From positions 30,676,254-30,740,253 of the forward strand of contig OV121086.1 in assembly GCA_921293015.1 (NCBI GenBank): a stretch of DNA of 64,000 nt. The letters run 5' to 3'. Under the pieces are notes generated by a model, which saw only the letters and a list, made by a program, of their open reading frames with translations, searched no databases and was not told the origin of the DNA. How positions within the stretch are numbered: position 1 is the stretch's first letter; every line of letters starts with the position of its first letter. Of the stretch, positions 14,490 through 27,200 are shown piece after piece. A program made the translations under genes and the position numbers. The stretch comes from Phorcus lineatus. Lineage: Eukaryota; Mollusca; Gastropoda; Trochida; Trochidae.

Positions 14490-14900
14490 CACTTAATAAT
14501 AATAATAATAATGTCTGCTTGTATTGCGCTTAAACTCCACACATGGTATGCTCAAAGCGCCAACAGGTATTGGGGAAAAGATGGGTTTTGAGTTGGCGTT
14601 TAAAAAGTTCACTTGAAGAAATCGTCCGAAGTTCAATAGGCAGAGAGTTCCAAAGATCAGCTGCTGCAAAGCGAAATGATCTGTAACCAAATGTTTTGAG
14701 TTGTATGGTGGTACTTGGAGTTTGTGCTGGGTACTAGATCGCAGGGACTGTTCAGGAATGTAAGCTCTGACTGTGGAGCTTTACCATAAACACATTGATG
14801 TGTCAGTACAAGAACTTTAAAATCAATTCGCTCTCTGACAGGCAGCCAGATACAGATGCTACAGATAAACTTCCTTAGATTTCAAGACCAACAGGAAGAG
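14490..14900. repeat. Possible interspersed repeat beside an ATA microsatellite
   Basis: An AATAATAATAATAATAAT tract at about 14496-14513 is followed by a GC-richer segment with phrases such as GTATTGCGCTTAAACTCCAC and GGCAGAGAGTTCCAAAGATC. The latter resembles a repeat I have seen in many marine invertebrate genomes, but I cannot name a family. It lies in the predicted ATG7 3' UTR on the opposite strand. Confidence 0.35.
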
Positions 14901-15289
14901 GGGATTAGAATTATAAGTCCGACTGTGAAAATTGGCATTATTAAATTAAGTATCATATTCAAGGGACTTGATTTCCACTAAGCACAAGGCAACTAGTAAG
15001 TGCCGATCTGAAAATATGATGAATGTGTGTTTACAGAAGGAAACTAGACTCTTCACAAGAAAAAATTGACATCATAAATCCTATATAAATACTCGTACAA
15101 ACTTCAAAACAAGAGCATGATAATATCTGGAATTATCACCGATATCTTATATCAATTTTCAATGAGGTAAAGAGTTTCATCTGGACACCAGGATATCCAT
15201 AATGACAGTGATGCCGGTGGTTTGGCATAGGTACCCTGAGGACCAACTGAACCATTCAAGAACTCTCATCTAATTCCAGGAATCGCTCT

Positions 15290-18200
15290 TCAAGACATGT
15301 CCATGCTTCCAGAATCATCATCACTTAGATCCCAAACCTGCAAAATTTAACCATTGGCCATCAGGCTGAATAAAATAGAGTCACCATAATAGGAGAAAAA
15401 GGGTCACCATATGAATCAATTTTAAAATCTCCATTAGCAAAGGAGTCTGTAGAAAAATAAACTATCCAGGCTCTGGAGATATAGACGAAAAGAGGTTTTT
15501 TGGGCATAGCCAATGTGCGTCATGTGAGCGCCATATAAGGGGCAAAGGGTCACTTAGTCTAATAACTTATAACCCCCATTAGCAAGTGTTGTACATCAAA
15601 AATCAGCTTTCAATGCCTTTTTGCTATTGGAGCAATTGTCAGATGACATTTTAAATTTCCATCTAGGCATTAATACCATGAATTCTCATACCAAATTTGG
15701 TTCCCCTTTGACTAGGATGGATTTAAGCATACACGCACTCGTGCACAGAGCTCAAATGTGTACTTCCTTTACAGGGAGAGATTAATAATGACAATCTTTT
15801 TTAGCAACTAGAACTAGTCTGTGGGCGTGTTCCACGGTGAGGGTTGGCAGCTGACGGTATTGAGTCGGCGGTTCGGATGTGTCCGTTTGATGGTTTCCCC
15901 CTCTATACTCTAATCTTTTTTAGCGTAATATTTAGCCAGGCATTGCTCATTTGCTCTGTATACATTATTACCCAGAAGGGAATGTATTTTACAGGCAGCT
16001 ACTTAGTTCATCGCACAACCATAAACTGTCTTTAGCTTAACATTTATTTAGCTTGGCAGACTGAGTACAATTTGGTTGAAATGTCTCGCCAAAGAACACA
16101 GCTTTGTATACATCCCATGTTTTAAGTGTCTTCCTTGGATTCAAACCAGGACATGAGAGGCCAGCACACTACCCAATCCACCAGCCTCCATCAAAAGAGC
16201 TTACAGGGCCAAGGGATGACTGATAAAAGATAATGTGGTTGTAGAGACTGAAAAACATCTAACTGACCTCTGCGTCCAGTGTATCCTGCTGCATCTGGGT
16301 CAAACCGGTCAGGTCTTCCAGGAAATTGGGCTCGTTAAATGCTCTCAACAGGAAGTTGAATCCATCCTTCCTGTAACTCTCCATTACCTGGAGGTAAGAA
16401 AGGCATGGATAACTAACAAAATATGACATATAAACTTTCAACAAAATACAATAAAAGTTTTAAATTATCAGCTTAGAATATTTTCAACATTTAGAATCAT
16501 TAGGTGTTTTTCAAGCAGGGTGTTGCTAACTAAAAAGGTTGTCACCACAAAGCCAAAAACCAAATAGTATGACATTTATAAAAAATGAAGTTAAAAACTG
16601 TACATGACTACTAAACGCATGCTTGTGGAGGCTACACTACCACTTTTTTCGCATGACAATTTTATCTCCCCAAAACTACATTTCATCAACTCTTTATCTA
16701 GAAAGACGTCAAGATACTATTTTTGACATCATGGACCATTGTTATATTACATCATTTAAAATCCTTATTCAAGGAATATAGGATTGGTTATATCCTTGAT
16801 GCTATCCCATGTGAGCTAGAAATTAGTCACAAAGTCATCGACTAAAAGATAAAATATTCCAGTAACCTGTTGAGAACAAGCTGTACACTTGTCAAATGCC
16901 CGACTTGCGGGCAGGATGTCGTGGAATCTGGACAAGAAACCTCGGATCTGAAAGGAATCAACACAATGATATGAACGCAAAGGATAAAGTGTTACGGTCA
17001 GCAGTTTGAAAGTGTTTATTCGGTTCAAATTGATTGTATTGAAATAAATTTTGAAATATCATCCTCTGCTGAGTGAATCAAGTTCACATACTTCCATAGA
17101 AAGTTTCTCAATCATGGTAGCATTCTTATCCCAAAAATTGGTATCATTTGGGGAATGTAACCCCTTTTTTTATAACCTAAGTCTAATCTTTATGACCAAT
17201 GGGAATGAAATATTTGTAATGATCTGTAAAACTGACCAACGGAACTATGTAAGAGGGGGAACAAAATTTCAACAAGTCCCATTCATCTTTGGCTAATTTA
17301 AACATTTGGCATGACAGTTGCAATTTCCAATGGGAAATAGAAATATTCAACTGTCTGAGAGTCTCGATGCAGTGATTGTGAAATTTACAGATTGCCCATT
17401 TTTACCATGATCAAAGTTTACATAATTAGAACATCAGAGACTTTGGCTTATGTAGCTCATTTGATAACAAATGTTTTATCATATAAGGTAATGAATCATT
17501 CAAAAGCATAATAATCCCATATTACAACTCCCCTTACAATTCCCCCCACTCCCCGTTCTAAAATGTGAAAAGCCACTTCTCTTTGCTCTAATCTCTCCAC
17601 ACTCAACTTGGCTACAGAAATTGAGTTTCTGATTTAAGAGATCACTATTTTTGTATGATATACTGAATTCACTTCGAGATTCTTCAAATTATATCAAGTA
17701 TTTTACCCAAAGCATGAGCACTTTTATTTTACATAAAACATAAGCCATGAGACCTGACCTGGTGAGGTACCAGACCGAGAGAACATTCTGAGTCCTTGTA
17801 CAGGTTCTCGTCGTTAGCACTCGTATCCGCGGGCGCTTCAGGTCTGAAATATTCAAAGAGGATATTATCAATCTGATAATAATCAATGGTGTTGCCAGGA
17901 ATAAGTCTAGAAATATCACCTCACCAAGCTACAAACTCATTCGGTTTTTTCTTCTCCGCATGGTCTAACGATGCCCTCAATAACTGTAAATCTTGAAGTT
18001 CAGGGTCTCTAAAGAGGGCAAGACCTTAGGTAATGTTAGGTCTGAAGGTCTGCTGAATCATAAGAACCACGACCCTTATTAGAGGAAATATGGTAGGAGT
18101 AAAGTGTTTTTAAGGTTCAAAGAATGCTTAAACAGGAAGTTGAATCAATCCCTCTTGGAACTCTCCAATACCTGAAGGGAATAATGGTATACCGAAGCCT

Positions 18201-21200
18201 TAAATAAGCACCCAGATGCTTAAAGGAGGAAATATGGTATCTTAAATACTCTAAGTGCCCTCACCCCTTGGGATGTTGTAGAATTGATACCAGCAGCTCC
18301 ACAGCCAGAGCGCTGGCTATCATAGATATCCCCGGTCTCGTCACCGTGCACTGTTGATCAAGTGTTCTGTCTCTTGTTGACTGTCAAAGATAATTTACTT
18401 TTAGTTTAATTTAAAGTTCTCATTTTCTTGTTAACCTGTTTAAATTTCTACACCAGAATTAAAGCCTTGAATTGTATAAGGTTGTAACAAAAGGTTTTTG
18501 CGTGTATGGATATTACGCGAATGCCAATTTCATATTTTATTTATGACACTATTCATACTTTATCTATCTATATGATTATATTATTCTTACTATCTAGCTT
18601 GATCTAATTCAGCATGTAGAGAAATATAAATCTTGTGCTGTTTAATACTGTTTTTATGAAATACTCTCCTTTGATACCTGACGATAAATCTTTGATGCCT
18701 GACAATACATCTTTGATGCCTGACGATACATCTTTGATGCCTGATGATACATCTTTGATACCTGCCAATACATCTTTGATACCTGATGATACATCTTTGA
18801 TACCTGACGATACATCTTTGACACCTGCCGATACATCTTTGATGCCTGATGATACATCTTTGATACCTGACGATACATCTTTGATGCCTGACGATACATC
18901 TTTGATGCCTGACGATACATCTTTGATACCTGCCGATACATCTTTGATGCCTGACGATACATCTTTGATACCTGATGATACATCTTTGATACCTGTCGAT
19001 ACATCTTTGATACCTGACGATACATCTTTGATGCCTGCCGATACATCTTTGATACCTTCCAATACATCTTTGATACCTGACAACGCATCTTTGATACCTG
19101 ACGATACATCTTTGACACCTGCCGATACATCTTTGATGCCTGATGATACATCTTTGATACCTGACGATACATCTTTGATGCCTGACGATACATCTTTGAT
19201 ACCTGTCGATACATCTTTGATACCTGATGATACATCTTTGATACCTGACGATACATCTTTGATGCCTGACGATACACTCCCCTGGTTCATAAAAATGAAA
19301 ATGAAAATGAAATTTTTAAAAATATATTGTATAGTATTCTGTTTTGATGATGGAACACTTACATCACCTGGAGCCACTACATCATTGCAGAAATAACAGC
19401 CCAGCTGACTTCCAGGAATGTTTGTTGTCATGGAGACAGGACCTGAAGCAGCAGCCGCACTTTCAGCAGTCTTGTAACCATGGCGAAGCACAAGAAAGGT
19501 GTCAAAACCCAGGGCTGCATTCATAACAATCTAAAATAAAGAATTGTTACAATTTCTATTACTCAAACTTAATGAGTTAAGAAGTCAGACCCTTTACCTT
19601 TTTTTCAATAGTTTTGATTTGATTTATGCACTAAAATGATAGGTCAATCTATGAGGTGTGTAAGAATCCAAATCGTCCTTGACTTAGTTAAATTCTCATG
19701 GTCTAAATGAGTGTTGAATACATAAAATGTATTCATCAAGAGTTACCTTCCCTTGATTACAATGTTGATATAATGCTAGAACAGCTGAGTTTAGAAATCA
19801 GGTGTATTTGGTGTAATAAAGATATTTTGTTTAAAACAAAATAATGAATTAAATATCACACTTGTTACTTGACATAAATATATTGTTAAATCACTATTCT
19901 TTACAAAATTGTTGACAGAAAAATAATTACTTTTTTTTTCACATGAATTCATAAACGCGAAGATAATCTACTTAATATTTTTCAGTGAGCATTTCTAACA
20001 CATTGGTGTCATTTTATCATTCAAAAGGGATTTGTTAGAGTATTCCATTCGTTGAACTCGATAAAAGTATAACCTTCTGGGTTTTTTGTGTTTTTTCAAA
20101 AAATTTTCCTCAAATCATGTTACACTCAAAAACTTAGTAGCCAGCGAACTGCAAAGTTGTCTCACCTTCTGTTTGACGCCACCCAGGACGGTCGGCAGCC
20201 ATCGACTCTCCCTGGTGTCCATGAGTAGGAACATCACGTCGTGATTATCAACAAGACGCTCTAAGGTTTCCACGTCCTTCCGCACTGACTCTATGGAGCC
20301 CTCTACAGAGATATGAAATGAGTTAGCATCAAGGACAAAAAATCAACATCTAAATAAGAGTTTTTTTACTGAAAGGCTAGAACTCGTTTTTATAACAAAA
20401 TCATTCATGAGTTCGATGAAAAAAATATATTATGGATGAAAGTTATGAAATCTGGTAATTGCCTACATTTATGAAGTGAAATTGCCAACAGCAACCATGT
20501 TTCAAATATTGAAAATTGTTGACTGCATCTGGTTGACACTAAAATGTTGATAGTTTGGTACTAACATTATGACGCAACAACTGCAAAGATATATAGAAAA
20601 TCTCACCAATGTGTCTTCTGATATCAAACACGAGTTGATAAGAGTACCAATTATCCAAGGCTTGCCGAGGATATTTTTACTTTCATCAATGAGTGTTGAT
20701 ATAATTGTTATTAGAAGACACGAAGGTGAGATTCTATTTTTTATCCAAAATCATTTTTCATTTCGATTCCGTGAAATATTTGTATTTCTGAACACTATAC
20801 TACTCTAAGAATTTCAGTGCAGTGATGTCATATAGCATTGTGAAGTCGTCGTGTTTATGACCTCATAGCATTGTGATGTCATTACTAGATGATGAAACAC
20901 AATTGTGATGTCATGAACTTGATTGTAACAGGGCATTGTTCAAAATCTACTGTCAAAATGATATCTCCTAGGAGATATCATTTGATCTTCCACAAGCGAT
21001 ATCTCCTGTGGAACACAGTTATGGATGATAAATACAGCGGTATTACGCTACTTTGATATTGAGGTGTTAATATTATTGTACTTTATAGGCTAGTTATAAT
21101 AATAGTAACAAGATTGGTATTGAGGAATTGCATTGTGTCAAAGACACCTGTACATATATGACTGATATATCATACCTGTTACTGCATGTCCAGGCATTGG

Positions 21201-24200
21201 AATAGACAATACAACACTGTTGGTTTCCTTCAAAAAGAAACAAATTTCTATTAACAGATGAAAATAGAATCTGGTAAGCAAATATATCTTTAAACCTTTT
21301 GAGGTGTTTTTTTTACATATATATCTTTTTTTGAAAGATTGCATTTCTGGTGTCATTTCTGATTGCTCAACATATTTTGATTGCCATCAGTCAGTAATTG
21401 CTTTTGCTTGCAAAAATAACTCACAGAATAGAAAAGTTGTTATTTGATGAAGAAACAAATACGGTATCCTTACAAAGGTAGAAAATAATTTTTAAAAAAC
21501 TTGCTTTGTAAAAACTTTTATATATTTTTTAGGGAAACAATCATTTACTTGAACTTCAGTTCTTTGAAAGAAAAGAACTCACTGCTCCAGGAAAAATCTT
21601 TTGCAAAGATTCGGCCGCAGCTTGTGCTTTAGGTTTGCCGCCACCGAGACAATCCTCGAAAGCGAAGAGAGACTGGCGTACAGGGTTGGAGTAGGAGACT
21701 CGGGAATTGTCCACAAACGTTATCTTCCTTATTCCCCATCCCTACAAAGCAAAAGATATGATTTTATATAAATGCATTCTTCTCATAGTATAGGGGGCGG
21801 GATAGCGCAGTGGTTAGTGCGTTCAGCTTAGGATCAAGAATCCCGCCAGGGGTTCGGCAACTTTGTCGGCAGTAAAGAACTGTTCTACACGCAGTCAGGT
21901 TTGGGTGCAATGCTACACTGAATTTCAGTGCGGCACCACCCATGGTTCACTAGTTCCAGCCGATGCTCACAGGTTTCACTGCAATGCATCGCCACAATGG
22001 TGTTGCAAGCTTTCTCCCTGTCATAATACTAGAAGCCGCGATATAAGTGAAATACTCTTGAAAGTGGCGTTAAACCCCAACTCACCTCATCTCATGGTAT
22101 CAGGCTTTTCCTTTTACCTGACTGCCTTCACTGGAATCTCCTCGTAAAGCTGGTTATCTATAGATATTTAAAGCATGAAGATGCTTGGCAGTACTCTCAT
22201 CAAGGTACTACTATCATTCATACATTTTTTATTCTACATTAATATTAAACATATGTATACAAATATTCATGCACAGTCCTTAGATTGAACACATTGGATA
22301 AAGGGTACATAGAGATTATTATCTGAGGAAGTGTATCATATGACTTTTATGAAACGAGTGTGAATTTTTTTATTACCCGAGTGAAAGCGAATTCACATGA
22401 GTTTCGTTAAAGTCATATGACACACTTCTGAGAATAATAATTTCTTTATTAGCAATTCTTTCAATACAAAATGCACTGAAATATTCAGAAAACAGCCTGC
22501 TTTCCTTGCGACGGCCCGCTACAGAGACGTCACGAACAATGGTTTATGACGTCACAGACGACCAAGGTAACTCGCGCTTAAACAATCGTTGCTAGGCAAA
22601 AGTGATATGTGCACCTGTGCTCATACTGAAAATATGCCACTGCTTATGAATAACCATATGGGTAATAAATGTGGCATGTAAAATTGTTTTTTAATTTGGA
22701 TGGAGAAAAGGCAAATGATTGCATTACCTAAATAAGTGGTCACATCTTGACCAGAATCTAACAAACTTGTCGTACTGACATGATTAGAAAGCTATAGCTT
22801 TTGTAATATCATAAAAGTGAGCTACCTCTCTTTTGATTCTTCCTGTAGTTATATCAGACTCGTTGCTTTAATTTTTAATAATCAGTTTATTGATCACCAT
22901 TATCATGACATCAAATGGGTTATTGTTTGTTAGATACATATAATTTTTAGTAAACTTTCCTCTTTGTGAACAAAATTTGCATAAGTCCACTTTTGGATCT
23001 CTTTCCAAGGAGAGTTTATACATTTATAATACAAGATTAAATAGGTATTTTCACATGTCATTTTATAAGAACAGGCAAATTTAAAAGAAAAAGGAGTTCA
23101 CAGGTAGAATTCTATGCATAAGTCGACATTGAAACTATCTCATTGGGTAGAATTAGTACATCTGAAATGTTCTGCCAATATTACTCTATTTTACATACTA
23201 AATCAATTCAGGAAAAAGATCTGACAGCTGCAATACAGTATGAAGGAATTCATTACGATTTGAATATTCAACTTGTGTAAGATTACCATCTTTAAAATGC
23301 CACCAAGAGTCTAAAATTCTTTTAGATGAAAATGATAATAATAATAATAATAATAATAATACATTTCCAATATGGATTAAAAGCTTTTTGCCAAAAAAGA
23401 ATAATGTAATATTGGTTGTGAATTCCTGACACAAAGATAAGCCAAACATTAATCCAATCAGCAGATAGATAATGTGACAAAATAACAAAAGGAATACAAT
23501 GAAAAGGTAGTAAAAACATACTTACCTTACATCAAAACAAATAATATACAAAACAAACAATGAACCTTAGTCACAATCCTACCATTAGACACCGAGCTAC
23601 GTTACACCCCAGCGTCCCTGAACCCAGCAGTAATACCCTTGTGCCAGATATCTTTTCAAGGTCAAGGTCAGGGAGCAGACGCCATCTCATCAGCTTGAGG
23701 TTAAGATCAACGGCTGATTCAGAAAGTCTGGAGTCAAGAAAAACAAATTGGAAGTCTCATTCTCATCCTGCTCCATCAGCGTATTTGAGTCCGCAAAACT
23801 CCTTCCAAATACCCTGATCTCCTTCAGGCCAAATGTCACCTTTTGCTGACACTTCGTCTTTTTTTGTGAATTTTTTTAGCCATTGAAATGTTGTTATACA
23901 AGGATTTTAAGCTACTAATTTCAATTCAACAGATTTTTTAAATTGTAATTTCAAATCCCTCTTGCTCCATTGAAAAATCATAGATTGGCTAATTTCAACC
24001 TAAATTTAATTTGATAACAACTTCGCTGCCACTGTCCGTACCATATCATGTTGAAAGGAATTATATTTGGGAAAACCAGACACAAATAAATTTACGAGCA
24101 AGATTTCAGGCCTGTAGGGATGAAACAGTTAAAGTGAAAAAGAGGATGTCTTATGATATTTCTTGTGGTTTAAATAAGATTCAAATACCATATATGTCTT

Positions 24201-27200
24201 GAATTAAGTTCGCGTCTCTAAACTCACATATTTATATTTAAAATGCACAAAAAATATGATATTTTTTATTTACAATGATAATGGGAAAAAGGCGTATCAA
24301 TGCAAGAAAGTCGCATTTCTGCGTCCCATTTACATAAATTTTAGTAACAAGACCTACCAAACACTTCCAACACATGTTTGCCTTTGTATCTGCTGTCATT
24401 TAATTTCCAAAATTACGTTTGAGACATTGGCACGCGACACTGTCGATTTTTTTATGCTTTATGTCCTTATACTGAAGAGGTAAGAATAAGGATATTGATT
24501 TTAAAAAACAGCCACTACCACTCGATTAAAAAAACTCCATTTATAAGGTTTGATATATTTGACTCCAACTATATACACAGAGTATGCAGCTTATCATGGA
24601 AACATGCTTTAATAAGAAAGTATAAATTGAATTTCAAGGCTGAAATATTTATCAACGAAAGAAATGCTCACTTGACAGGGTCCATGCTTGATGACAGGTT
24701 CACCATCCTCGGTCCCAGTTTCTGTCTCTCGTTCTTCTCCCAACCAACACACTTGGGATATTCTGTGTTCAGGGAAATAATCGAGAAAGAATAATATCAG
24801 ATATCCTGCTTTGCCAGCATATTCATCAAAAAAATATTTTCCCCATGAAATAAATAGAGGATACTGAACAACATTCCAATTAATACTATTTTTTTTAAAC
24901 AAGTTAATCATTAAGTATAAAACCTAGTTTGATACCAAATCATTTAGAAATTTAAAAAAAAAATTGTTAAATGGAAGGAAGTTGAGTATTCTGTTTAATA
25001 CTAAAAATGAGGAATATAGCGAATTCATTTGACTATTTACACTATTTTCTTTATAATAATCATTATGTGATAAAAATAAGATAAATATATATATTTATCA
25101 AGTTAAAAAGGACTGAAATTCACCAACCTGTTTGAGTCGATAAAGAAGACAGTTTGACAGTAAATGTGATACTTTGTGTCAAGTCACGAATCCCTTCTCT
25201 AGATCGGTCTCGTACACACAGAATCTCAACCTCAGGTAGGTTATCTCCCCTGAATCAAACAAAATCACATACATCAAACATTTTTATAAATACTTAAAAA
25301 CATTTCCAAGATACAGAAAATAATTCCATGATTATCAATATAACATTTAAGTAGCATAGGAATGTTTATATTGACAATATCATTTTCCATTAAGATTATC
25401 TTATGTGGATCTGCAAATCATTCTTGAAGGCTTACTCATTATACACGGGTCAAAGGTTTGCTAACAAATGATCAACTTAAACTTCATGATAATTTACGAT
25501 AAACACTTGAGCTGAAATCAAACTTAAATGTTGAAATGTAACTTTCAAACATTAATATTTATGAAAAGAATTATTTCCTACTTCTACAAAACTCACCATG
25601 TTCTAGCTATGAGTGTGAGAAAGTTACGAAGCGGCCACCCTGGATGTTTTTCTAATGTACATGGATCACAAAAACCAAACATCAGCTTTCCCTGGCAAAA
25701 ATAAAAAAATTTCTTTTGTGATTCATATTATTGATATAAATATTAATTGTAATACCTTTAAGTCTTATTCAGCCATTTAAATAATTATTGAGCTTTATGA
25801 ACTTATTTTTTTTAAAACAAGATATGGGTTAACGAGAAACCTATTATAAATTTTTCTTATGTTCATTAGCAATGATCATCAACTTTCATCCAAAAATTTT
25901 ATAATAAAGGTTAAATCAAGTTATGGAAAATAATTTGTAAGCATTTTATATCATACAATGTCAAAGGACAATTTTTTAAAAGTTGAAAGCAAATAAAAAA
26001 TTTTGAAACATTATCAAAGTAAAAGTTTTAAAAAGTTTTCTTACCTCAAGTGGTATAAGACTTTTTGCAAGCACACCTACTAACACTCCATATTTATACC
26101 TACCTCATTAGATAAACTGACGTTCTTTAGTTTCTCCATCACTATACCATCTGAGGTTTCTCGCACAGCAAAATATCCCTGGAATGAACTACCGCTGGTC
26201 TGGAATTTGTCGTAGGAAGTCAGAAATTGTGCCATCTGGTTTGGGAAAATGCAAAAGTAACATAAATATGTGGGATCACATGTCTATAATGTAAGCATGA
26301 AAAACTTCAAAACTACATCACATGAACAGGATTATTTTGTTTAGTGTTTGATACACTATAATTCTTTTGCTTTCTTTATTAATAGATAATTGATGTTTTT
26401 TAGTTTTTTTGCAGTCCAAACTGAAGCTCCAATGTGAATTGAATCACATATTGTTTCAGTTTTACTGTAATATTACTGACTCTATTATCGATCTGAATAC
26501 TTTCAATGTTAATCTCATAAAAAGATTTTATAACTGCCTTTGAAAGAAACAGAAGTTACATTTCGAATCAAGAAATGCATGATGAATTGAAAAATAACCA
26601 GTTTCCTAGATAACATATGTGCAAATGCGGAACAGACTTGTAATTGGTGATTTCAGACTTTTATTTCATTTTCTAGAAGCTGGAAACAGCTAAGTACCTT
26701 TGCTTCTGAAAATCTCTTGTCCAGTGTTTGAGCAGGTGCTGTGATTGTTGTATTCTCTGGCGCTGTGAGACACGGAAACGCAAACCAGTAGTAATAGTTG
26801 TACTTCTTAAGATCCTGAAATATTTAAAGTGAGCATCTATTAAAATTTTATGATTCATTATGTGTGCAATAATATTGAAGATGTCTTAACAATTAAGCTT
26901 GTGGATCATTTAGTTCCAAGTAATTTTAAGAGGACATGATATGATACATATCACGATATCTCAAAACGATACCTTTCAATATGATGCATGTTCTAAAACT
27001 CTTTTTTTGTGTGAATACTTTTTTGAAATTTTAAAAAAAGTTTTAATCTTTTAGTTAAATTAATGAATTTTAAAGTCATCAATATGAATCATTTATCACA
27101 ATATGTACATCATCAGGATCATAACATATACTCACAGCATGTGTAAGAAGGAAGAATCGTGACAACAGAGAGGGATCCATTAAAGCTCGACCACTTATAA

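Noticed and set aside
15844-16035. 63-codon plus-strand frame starting MAADGIES
   Set aside because: Its listed start is not an ATG, it lies in an ATG7 intron, and the peptide resembles no family I know.
16259-16444. Short ORFs around ATG7 exon 18 as independent genes
   Set aside because: The minus-strand frame is simply ATG7 exon 18 with flanking intron; the plus-strand frame is its antisense.
18666-19277. CRISPR array
   Set aside because: Direct 21-bp units have no spacers and the window is eukaryotic.
18635-19396. Long plus-strand open frame (253 codons) of DTSLMPD repeats
   Set aside because: It is the antisense of the 21-bp minisatellite in the ATG7 intron; the unit length is a multiple of three, so frames stay open without selection. 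No homology or splice context supports a gene.
21790-21860. tRNA gene
   Set aside because: A- and B-box-like words are present but no acceptor stem or anticodon arm folds, and the sequence continues into a SINE body shared with other copies.
23560-23817. 85-codon plus-strand frame
   Set aside because: It is antisense to ATG7 exon 10, which encodes the GSGTLGCN nucleotide-binding loop.
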